A stretch of 64,000 bases of DNA, taken from the NCBI RefSeq assembly GCF_011769525.1, contig NZ_CP050440.1, positions 8,108,001 to 8,172,000 of the forward strand. The letters run 5' to 3'. Shown here one piece after another: positions 58,090-64,000 of this stretch. Under the pieces are notes generated by a model. That model searched no databases, had not been told where the DNA came from, and worked only from the letters and a program-made list of their open reading frames with translations. This DNA comes from Tolypothrix sp. PCC 7910. GTDB taxonomy: Bacteria; Cyanobacteriota; Cyanobacteriia; Cyanobacteriales; Nostocaceae. The translations under genes and the position numbers were made by a program. How positions within the stretch are numbered: the first letter of the stretch is position 1; the number at the start of each line of letters is the position of its first letter.

Positions 58090-58926
58090 TTAAACGCCGC
58101 TGTAGATGCTAAAACCACCGTCTACAGGTACAACTACGCCGTTGATGAAACTAGAACCAGTGCTGCATAACCAAATCACTGTACTGAGTAATTCTTCTGG
58201 TTCGCCAAAACGTCCGGCTGGGGTATGTTCAATAATTTTTTGTCCGCGATCGCTTAAACTACCATCAGGATTTAACAGTAAATCTCGATTTTGCTCGCCA
58301 ATAAAGAAACCAGGTGCGATCGCATTCACCCGTAATCCATCTCCATATTTTTGTGCGAGTTCTACCGCTAGCCAGCGCGTAAAGTTATCTATCCCAGCTT
58401 TAGCCGCTGAGTAACCCACCACCCGACTAATTACACGGATAGCAGACATCGAAGAAATATTCACGATACAACCCCGAGGCAGATTTTTTTCTATCATTGC
58501 TTCGCCAAACACCTGGCTAGGTAATAAAGTCCCTACCAAATTTAGACTTACCACCTGCTCAAAAGCTGCGTGTGGCATATCAAAGAAAGTAGCATCAGGT
58601 GTAATTGTGGCAGCCGGGACATTACCACCAGCCGCGTTAATTAAAATATCTATCTGCCCCCAACGCTGTAAAATTGCATCTCTAGCGATTTCTAATTGCG
58701 CGCGATCGCTAACATCTGCCAGCACCGCCACACTTTCCCCACCATTACCGATAATATCCTTAACTACCGTCTCTGCCCTTGCCTCATTGCGCCCCAGAAC
58801 CGCCACCCGCGCCCCAGCCATACCCAAACCCCGTGCGATCGCACCACCCAACACACCCGATCCACCTGTAATTACTGCTACCTGGCTTTGTAGACTAAAA
58901 AGCTTATCCAATATTAAATTCGGCAT
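58090..58926 (-). CDS. SDR oxidoreductase, probable D-mannonate oxidoreductase (fructuronate reductase)
   Basis: The 278-aa short-chain dehydrogenase has the NAD(P)-binding motif ITGGSGVLGGAIA, NAAGG, catalytic Ser in NISSMSA and YSAAK. It ends GVVVPVDGGFSIYSGV, a tail common to SDRs annotated as D-mannonate oxidoreductases. Its place directly downstream of uxaC, 90 bp away on the same strand, suggests that it converts D-fructuronate to D-mannonate in place of the classical UxuB. The substrate is inferred from context. A 31-bp perfect inverted repeat lies between the two genes. Confidence 0.85.
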   Translation of the reverse strand: MPNLILDKLFSLQSQVAVITGGSGVLGGAIARGLGMAGARVAVLGRNEARAETVVKDIIGNGGESVAVLADVSDRAQLEIARDAILQRWGQIDILINAAGGNVPAATITPDATFFDMPHAAFEQVVSLNLVGTLLPSQVFGEAMIEKNLPRGCIVNISSMSAIRVISRVVGYSAAKAGIDNFTRWLAVELAQKYGDGLRVNAIAPGFFIGEQNRDLLLNPDGSLSDRGQKIIEHTPAGRFGEPEELLSTVIWLCSTGSSFINGVVVPVDGGFSIYSGV

Positions 58927-58972
58927 TAATAATTCCCCTGAGAATTACACAAAAACTCTTTCTGGAGATTTA

Positions 58973-59003
58973 GATCCCCGACTTCTTTAAGAAGTCGGGG
59001 ATC
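58973..59003. repeat. 31-bp perfect inverted repeat between uxaC and the SDR gene
   Basis: GATCCCCGACTTCTT and AAGAAGTCGGGGATC around a single T. It forms a strong hairpin in either strand's RNA and is probably a dispersed repeat; in this 90-bp intercistronic gap it may stabilise or attenuate the operon mRNA. Confidence 0.85.
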
Positions 59004-59016
59004 TGGACAATAGTCC

Positions 59017-60459
59017 CTAGCCTCTAGCCCCTAATTTATAAGCATCCTTAGCGAGGTCGTAAGCTACAGCCACAGCCATGTCATAGCCTTCCTCTTCCTC
59101 AATCAAACCGCGTACTACCAACCCCGCCAACCAATTACAAGCTACACGCCGCCAAACAGCGTGACGGGCGGGAATGGAAACAAAAGCCCGTGTATCATCA
59201 TTAAATCCAGCCGTATTGTAAAGTCCCGCAGTTTCCATTACCTGATTGAAGTAGCGCTCCATACCATTAACGCTATCGTGAAACCACCAGGGCGGCCCAA
59301 GCAATACAGCCGGATAATGCCCAGCTAGCGGCGCTAACTCCCGGCTATATGTGCTTTCATCCAAGCCAAACAAAATTAGATGGAAGTCTTTATTGTTACC
59401 GTAAGCACTTAACAACGGACGCAGATTTTGCGTCCACTCAATTTGTAAAGGAATATCTGCACCTTTATCAGACCCAAACCGCTCAAAGATAGCCGGGTTA
59501 TGGTTACGGATAATACCGCAATGCATCTGCATAACTAAGCCATCTTCCACACTCATCCGCGCCATTTCCATGAACATATGACCAGTAAACTGCCCGGCAT
59601 CACTGGGATTGAGCTTTTTATTTAACGCTCTGGCAAAGATAGCTTCGGCTTCTTGCTCAGAAAGACGTGCGGTATAAGGTGTAGCAGCACTGTGGTCAGT
59701 AGCTGTTGCGCCCATCTTTTTAAAGAAAGCCCGACGTTCTTCTAAAGCTTGGATAAAAGCAGCGTAAGTGCTAATTTCTCTACTAACAGCCCTTTCCAAC
59801 TGAGCAAGATTTTCCCGCCATCCAGGAACGTCTAAGTTGACAACTGCATCTGGACGAAAAGTCGGTCTAATTTGGGTAAAATGCTCTTGGTGCAAAGATT
59901 GGTGGTGTTCTAGATTATCGCTAGCCGCATCGGTGGTACAAAGTACTTCTATATTGAAGCGTTTGAATAAAGCACGGGGTGAAAACTCCGGTAAAGCTAA
60001 CTGCTTTTCTAAATAATCGTAGATATTACCAGCATTGCGCGAATTTAAAGGTTCATCCACACCAAAGACGTTGATTAGTTCATCTTTCAGCCACAAACCA
60101 GAGGGTGTACCGCGAAATAGATAAAAATGGTCTGCAAATAGTTGCCAAATTTTGCGATGGTTAGTTTCTATCGGTGTACCATCTTTGGTAGGTATGCCGA
60201 GGGCTTCTAAAGGTATGCCCCGACTATAAAGCATTCGGAAAATATAGTGGTCAGGAATAATCAATAATTCCGTTGGCGAACCAAATCGGGCTGCGGGATT
60301 CGCTAACAAAGCTGGCTCGACATGACCATGTGGACAGACTAGGGGTAGAGTGGAGATGCTGTCAAAAAATTGACGCGCGATTTGTCTTTGTACTGGTTCT
60401 GGAGAAAAACAGCGATCGCTTGATAAACTACGTTTTTTAGTTAACATCTTGTTATTCAA
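59017..60459 (-). CDS. uxaC: Glucuronate isomerase
   Basis: The 480-aa TIM-barrel enzyme of the amidohydrolase superfamily interconverts D-glucuronate/D-fructuronate (and galacturonate/tagaturonate). The motif LVCPHGHVEPALLA carries the metal-binding His pair; further family blocks are CTTDAASDNLEHH, MQMHCGIIRNHN, GFNDDTRAF and RHAVWRRVACNWLAGLV. Length agrees with the family. The start codon region has two ATGs (60459 and 60447) after a GGTAATT heptamer array. It is the first gene of a two-gene operon with the SDR; the mannonate dehydratase and KDG kinase needed to finish the pathway are not in the window. Confidence 0.93.
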   Translation of the reverse strand: MNNKMLTKKRSLSSDRCFSPEPVQRQIARQFFDSISTLPLVCPHGHVEPALLANPAARFGSPTELLIIPDHYIFRMLYSRGIPLEALGIPTKDGTPIETNHRKIWQLFADHFYLFRGTPSGLWLKDELINVFGVDEPLNSRNAGNIYDYLEKQLALPEFSPRALFKRFNIEVLCTTDAASDNLEHHQSLHQEHFTQIRPTFRPDAVVNLDVPGWRENLAQLERAVSREISTYAAFIQALEERRAFFKKMGATATDHSAATPYTARLSEQEAEAIFARALNKKLNPSDAGQFTGHMFMEMARMSVEDGLVMQMHCGIIRNHNPAIFERFGSDKGADIPLQIEWTQNLRPLLSAYGNNKDFHLILFGLDESTYSRELAPLAGHYPAVLLGPPWWFHDSVNGMERYFNQVMETAGLYNTAGFNDDTRAFVSIPARHAVWRRVACNWLAGLVVRGLIEEEEGYDMAVAVAYDLAKDAYKLGARG

Positions 60460-60470
60460 TAAAGTTTATT

Positions 60471-60507
60471 TTGGTAATTGGTAATTGGTAATTGGTAATT
60501 GGTAATT
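60471..60507. repeat. GGTAATT heptamer array before uxaC
   Basis: Five GGTAATT units lie 12 bp upstream of the uxaC start. The same unit is repeated after gntK (about 62318-62361). Confidence 0.88.
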
Positions 60508-60715
60508 AAATGTTTCTGGCATAATCTATTTTTTAGAGTTTATATTTGCTGCTGAATTTAAAGAAATTGATATTAGTATTGATGAGACAAAATGGTTTCC
60601 AATGGATTAGCACAGCAGTGAAAAATTGAATACAACGTAGGGCTTTACTTGTCTAATAAGTGATTGCCTATTTATGCCAGAATCTACTATATACATCGGA
60701 TTTTTCAACTACCCA

Positions 60716-61756
60716 TTACCCATTACCCATTCCCAATTTCCTCACCGTACTTCCTCGCTCAATTAAATAAGGAGATAAAACGCGATTTTCTACAGTTTTG
60801 TCCTGTAATAAATTAAGTAACATTTGCATAGCAGCACGACCAATTTCTAACATTGGCTGGCGAATTGTTGTTAATGGCGGCGTAATATAACCGCCTAAAG
60901 CAATACCATCAAATCCTACTAAACTTAAATCTTGAGGTACAGAAATACCTAATTTTTTACAGGCTAAGAGCGCGCCCACTGCTACCATATCGTTGTAACA
61001 AAAAATTCCTGTTACGCCAGCTTTGACTAACTGAGGTAGCATCTGTTGTCCGGTGACAACATCGCTGGTTCTAGTATTATCTTCTTCTCTAATTGCTATC
61101 CAATCCTCTATCTGTGGTAGATTAGCCTCACTCAGAACTGTTTGATAACCTTCTAGGCGTAACTGATTTGATAAACTGCGATCGCCTACACCCAAGTAAC
61201 CTATAGAAGTGTGTCCTAAACTGACTAAATGCTCTACAGCTAATCTCGCACCTAAAAAATCATCTATTGTGACTGAGTGAAAGATTTCTGGTTTGTCTTC
61301 AGTTTGGCTATTAATAAAAACTGTGGGTGCAGCTATTAGCCCTATTTGCTTGGTATGGTATTTACTAATTCGGGAATCGGCTACTAAAATACCGTCTACT
61401 CTCCGACGATAAAAGTTATCAATAGCTGCTATTTCTTGCTCAACATTTCGGTGGGAAGTGCTTAACAAAACACTCAAACCTGAGGTTCTAGCTATCTGTT
61501 CTATTCCTTCTACTACCTCCGCAAAAAAGGGATCTGCGATTGAAGTTACTACCACCCCAATGGTATTAGTTCTTTGAGTTTGTAAACTTTGAGCAATCCC
61601 ATTGGGAACATAGCCCATTTCCCGCGCTAGTAGTTTAATTTCTTCTCGCACTTTGGGGCTAATTAAGGGACTATCTCGCAAAGCACGTGAAACCGTGGTA
61701 TGCGAAACACCTGCTTTCCGAGCAATATCTTCTATGGAGATTTTTCTTTTGCTCAT
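60716..61756 (-). CDS. LacI-family transcriptional regulator
   Basis: The 346-aa repressor has an N-terminal helix-turn-helix and hinge (ISIEDIARKAGVSHTTVSRALRDSPLIS ... VPNGIAQSLQTQ) and a periplasmic-binding-protein-like effector domain (about 60-335) with IGVVVTSIADPFFAEVVEGIE, DGILVAD and GFDGIALGGYITPPLTTIRQP. It should bind a palindrome as a dimer; a perfect 16-bp palindrome lies 20 bp before its own start. Neighbours suggest that the effector is gluconate, a hexuronate or a derived sugar acid. It is divergent from gntK, so one operator could control both genes. Confidence 0.93.
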   Translation of the reverse strand: MSKRKISIEDIARKAGVSHTTVSRALRDSPLISPKVREEIKLLAREMGYVPNGIAQSLQTQRTNTIGVVVTSIADPFFAEVVEGIEQIARTSGLSVLLSTSHRNVEQEIAAIDNFYRRRVDGILVADSRISKYHTKQIGLIAAPTVFINSQTEDKPEIFHSVTIDDFLGARLAVEHLVSLGHTSIGYLGVGDRSLSNQLRLEGYQTVLSEANLPQIEDWIAIREEDNTRTSDVVTGQQMLPQLVKAGVTGIFCYNDMVAVGALLACKKLGISVPQDLSLVGFDGIALGGYITPPLTTIRQPMLEIGRAAMQMLLNLLQDKTVENRVLSPYLIERGSTVRKLGMGNG

Positions 61757-61776
61757 TTATTATTTTACTACATTTT

Positions 61777-61792
61777 ATGCACACGTGTGCAT
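61777..61792. promoter_or_regulatory. LacI-type operator, perfect 16-bp palindrome
   Basis: ATGCACACGTGTGCAT is perfectly symmetric with a central CG, the typical form of LacI/GalR operators. It lies 20 bp from the regulator's start and 39 bp from gntK, in the only gap between the divergent genes, so it can autoregulate and control gntK. No second copy was found upstream of uxaC. Confidence 0.82.
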
Positions 61793-61831
61793 GATAATAT
61801 TAATTATTAGGAAAATTGAGATATTTGTCAA

Positions 61832-62317
61832 ATGATTATTCTGGTAATGGGTGTTTCTGGCTCTGGTAAGACTACCATCGGAAAACTGCTAGCCGACTCT
61901 TTACACTGGACATTTAGCGACGCTGACAGTTTCCACTCATCAGAAAATGTAGAGAAAATGCGGAGTGGTAACCCCTTAACGGAAGCGGACAGAACACCTT
62001 GGTTGCAAAATTTGCAAACAGCTATTAAAAATTGGCTACAAGAAAATCAAAATGTAGTCCTAGCGTGTTCAGCCTTAAAAGACAGCTATCGCCAATTTTT
62101 GTTAGTGGATAGCAACCTCATCAAAATAGTCTACCTCAAAGGGTCTTACGAGTTAATCCAAAAGCGCTTGCAAGAACGCCAGAATCACTACATGAGTGCA
62201 ACCCTACTGGATAGCCAGTTTCACACTCTGGAAGAGCCATTAGACACTATATATATGGATATTGCAGAGACACCACAAGTAATTGTGCAAAATATTAGAA
62301 CAGCTTTGGGAATTTAG
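61832..62317 (+). CDS. gntK: Gluconokinase
   Basis: The 161-aa P-loop kinase phosphorylates D-gluconate to 6-phosphogluconate, feeding the pentose-phosphate or Entner-Doudoroff route. Walker A is MGVSGSGKTTIGK; DADSFHSSENVEKMRSGNPLTEADRTPWL holds the gluconate-binding and lid region; VVLACSALKDSYR and ERQNHYMSATLLDSQFHTLEEP are typical GntK blocks. The length is normal. The start is 39 bp from the LacI operator. Confidence 0.95.
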   Translation: MIILVMGVSGSGKTTIGKLLADSLHWTFSDADSFHSSENVEKMRSGNPLTEADRTPWLQNLQTAIKNWLQENQNVVLACSALKDSYRQFLLVDSNLIKIVYLKGSYELIQKRLQERQNHYMSATLLDSQFHTLEEPLDTIYMDIAETPQVIVQNIRTALGI

Positions 62318-62418
62318 GAATTGGTAATTGGTAATTGGTAATTGGTAATGGGTAATTGGTAGGGTGTGTTGTCGCGTAGCGCAACGCACCGATATACATT
62401 ATAGGAAGCCTTAATTTT

Positions 62419-62484
62419 ATACCATTTATACCCAGACAATGCCATGTCCCTACAATCTGTCACATTCTTTTCTCAAATTGGTAT
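62419..62484. repeat. MITE-like repeat, uninterrupted short copy
   Basis: Ends ATACCATTT and AAATTGGTAT. In reverse it reads ATACCAATTTGAG, GAATGTGACAGATTGTAGGGACATGGCATTG, matching the left halves found beside IS4 copies B, C and D. It shows that the repeat exists without the IS. Confidence 0.78.
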
Positions 62485-62510
62485 GAAATTTTTAATCATA
62501 AATGACCCAT

Positions 62511-63047
62511 CTAAGCTAATCGCAAAGCAGGACATTTTTGTAAAAAACTAGAGGCTTTTTGATGGGCATTATCATTATCAATATTTACAGGTGTAGGTCG
62601 AATAATCCCATTAAATAAATCATCCAAGCCATAGGGAGTGAAAAATTGCCATTCTCCTTGTGCATTTAGCCGCACTCCCACAGCCGTTGCAGTATGTAAC
62701 CATTGCGTAATACCATCTTCTGTACTATTGTAGGTTCTTTCGCCATCACGCCAACGGGCAAAACTAGCTTGATTTTTAACATCAAACTCGTGGTGAGGAA
62801 ATTGTGCCGTGAGGGTAGCTTTTGCTGCTAGTTCTTGGGAACGGTTTCCCTGGATATCAAAAAATGCAATATCAAAGTCTTTGATTACTAAAGCACAATC
62901 ATCACCAAAAATTGCCCGCCAAACAGTATTTCGCACCGCACCACCGGCTAACCACCAATCAGGTAGGTTAAGTTGTGCGATCGCAGGTAAAATCATCCCC
63001 ACAGGTGAATCAGCCAGGATCATCTGTAAGCGAATATTACTGTTCAT
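62511..63047 (-). CDS. Nucleotidyltransferase-like family protein (DUF925/COG3575 type)
   Basis: The 178-aa protein contains WWLAGGAVRNTVWRAIFGD, resembling the GG...N start of nucleotidyltransferase folds, followed by KDFDIAFFD, whose acidic residues could bind metal, and by ARWRDGERTYNSTEDGITQW and TPYGLDDLFNGIIRPTP. These are characteristic of a family of predicted nucleotidyltransferases with unknown substrate. No membrane segment. The next gene is divergent, 157 bp away. Confidence 0.82.
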   Translation of the reverse strand: MNSNIRLQMILADSPVGMILPAIAQLNLPDWWLAGGAVRNTVWRAIFGDDCALVIKDFDIAFFDIQGNRSQELAAKATLTAQFPHHEFDVKNQASFARWRDGERTYNSTEDGITQWLHTATAVGVRLNAQGEWQFFTPYGLDDLFNGIIRPTPVNIDNDNAHQKASSFLQKCPALRLA

Positions 63048-63204
63048 ATCAAATTCAGAAAATTTTTAGCTAGCAAGCGAAAATATTACCATTCATCTTC
63101 GCCAAAGTTTGTTTAATTATTTATTCGTAGTATAAATATCAAATAATTGTACGATAGCCCAAAAACAAAATTTAATTTTTTAATTCAATTTCTATTTTTG
63201 AATT

Positions 63205-64000
63205 ATGGAAGACTTATTCGCCAGCATCAACCTGACTCTAAATCAGGAACTACCAGCCATCACAGAGTTACAGCAAGCACTTTTCACAGAACTCAGCATA
63301 GATGAAAATCAACCAGGGACAATTCTGCGCGACTTCCAAACTTTAATAGATTTTATCCAGCCAAAAGGTGTGGAAGTTAGTAGCGTTAATCATCTTCTAC
63401 CTCTAAAGGTATTATCAGAACTGAATTTACAGTTAAGTCACCCAATTGATACTAAACTGAAACGTCCTGTACAAAAATCCTATCCTTATATCAATGGGCT
63501 TTATCTGTTATTACGCAGTTCTGGAATTGTTCAAATTAAATCTCAAGGTAAAAAACAATTTTTAGTATTAGATGAAGCTGTTTTAGAATCTTGGTCTAGG
63601 CTCAATTTAACAGAACGTTATTTCACCTTACTAGAAGCCTGGTTAATTTGGGGAAACAACGAAATTTTAGGTGAACGTCAAGATACATGGAACAATTTAT
63701 TTAAATGTATTCAATTTTGGGCGCGAATTCCCGATCCAGGTTTAAAGTTTGCTAAATATGACGACCAACAAGTTCTTGGTTATTATCCTGGGCTACATAA
63801 TATTGCTTTATTAGAGTTATTTGGTTTATTAACTATTAAACAGGGAAAAGCCCAAGAAGGTAAGGGATGGCGTATTACCAGTGTAGAACGTTTACCGCTT
63901 GGTGATGCGATGTTTAGGTTACTATTCCCAGTTGGAATTATAGGCAAGTTTGAAGAAGAGATTAATATCAACTTTGGGCAATTACAACCTCATTTTCAGC
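63205..64000 (+). CDS. Unrecognised protein, 3' end outside window
   Basis: An ATG at 63205 opens a frame with no stop for the remaining 796 bases (265 codons). The product starts MEDLFASINLTLNQELPAI and includes LPLKVLSELNLQLSHPID, KSYPYINGLYLLLRSSGIV, LDEAVLESWSRLNLTERYFTLLEAWL and GYYPGLHNIALLELFGLL. These phrases resemble the N-terminal region of long proteins linked to the plasmid pRiA4b ORF-3 family, but the defining domain would lie beyond the edge. It is soluble, with regular helical composition, and probably a complete gene. Function unknown. Confidence 0.7.
   Translation, partial: MEDLFASINLTLNQELPAITELQQALFTELSIDENQPGTILRDFQTLIDFIQPKGVEVSSVNHLLPLKVLSELNLQLSHPIDTKLKRPVQKSYPYINGLYLLLRSSGIVQIKSQGKKQFLVLDEAVLESWSRLNLTERYFTLLEAWLIWGNNEILGERQDTWNNLFKCIQFWARIPDPGLKFAKYDDQQVLGYYPGLHNIALLELFGLLTIKQGKAQEGKGWRITSVERLPLGDAMFRLLFPVGIIGKFEEEININFGQLQPHFQ

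Overview
The window looks like chromosomal DNA of a filamentous, heterocyst-type cyanobacterium (Nostocales; genus not determined). The reasons are: frequent GCGATCGC (HIP1) octamers, long CCCCAGT/CCCCAAT heptamer arrays between genes, many palindromic dispersed repeats, an rbp-rpsU pair, a chlAII/heme oxygenase/hemN low-oxygen tetrapyrrole cluster, large GAF/PAS hybrid kinases and a STAND/WD40 giant. Base composition is AT-rich. No rRNA, tRNA or CRISPR array was recognised.

Layout. 0-1.3 kb: end of feoB and a ferritin (iron). 2.3-5.8 kb: an ethylene-receptor-like histidine kinase, whose true start is separated from the frame by a 9-T tract, and a response-regulator/kinase partner. 5.9-6.3 kb: two tandem, similar sRNA-like units with terminators. 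6.5-7.7 kb: an ISL2-type IS5-family element. 7.8-9.5 kb: two membrane/envelope proteins. 9.5-11 kb: apparently gene-free. 11-15 kb: glycosyltransferase, thiS-thiE and a solitary tyrosine recombinase. 15.1-20 kb: sulfate uptake (two binding proteins, cysT, cysW, a NIL-domain protein; no cysA). 20.4-23.4 kb: SpoIID-like protein, HAD hydrolase and small conserved proteins. 23.8-26.1 kb: a TnsB-like transposase remnant cut by an IS4-type element. 26.2-33.7 kb: a kinase operon whose large gene is bisected by a second, identical copy of the IS5-family element. 33.9-39.4 kb: LarA-family protein, IS4 copy, rpsU, RNA-binding protein, class I aldolase. 39.8-45.9 kb: a 1831-aa TPR/STAND/WD40 protein and a small acidic protein. 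46-49 kb: IS4 copy, antitoxin-like gene, a frameshifted gene with a 4 x 63-bp in-frame repeat, and a coiled-coil protein. 49.2-53 kb: chlAII, divergent from ho-hemN. 53.5-56.3 kb: aspS and a small phosphatase. 56.5-58 kb: IS4 copy. 58-62.3 kb: hexuronate/gluconate genes (SDR, uxaC, LacI regulator, gntK) with a clear LacI-type operator. 62.5-64 kb: nucleotidyltransferase-like protein and an unrecognised gene that runs off the end.

How it fits together. Functional modules are iron handling, sulfate uptake, thiamine synthesis, microoxic heme/chlorophyll/bilin synthesis, sugar-acid catabolism and signalling. They are separated by dense mobile and repeat DNA: two identical IS5-family copies, four IS4-family copies (three nearly identical and sharing the same coding lesions) and at least three MITE/palindrome families. 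The most informative observations are the twin sRNA-like units, the reconstructable IS insertion into a ~1748-aa kinase, the IS4 copies that sit in one palindromic repeat although every transposase reading frame is damaged, the TnsB remnant resembling CRISPR-associated transposons, and repeat DNA that has become part of coding sequences.
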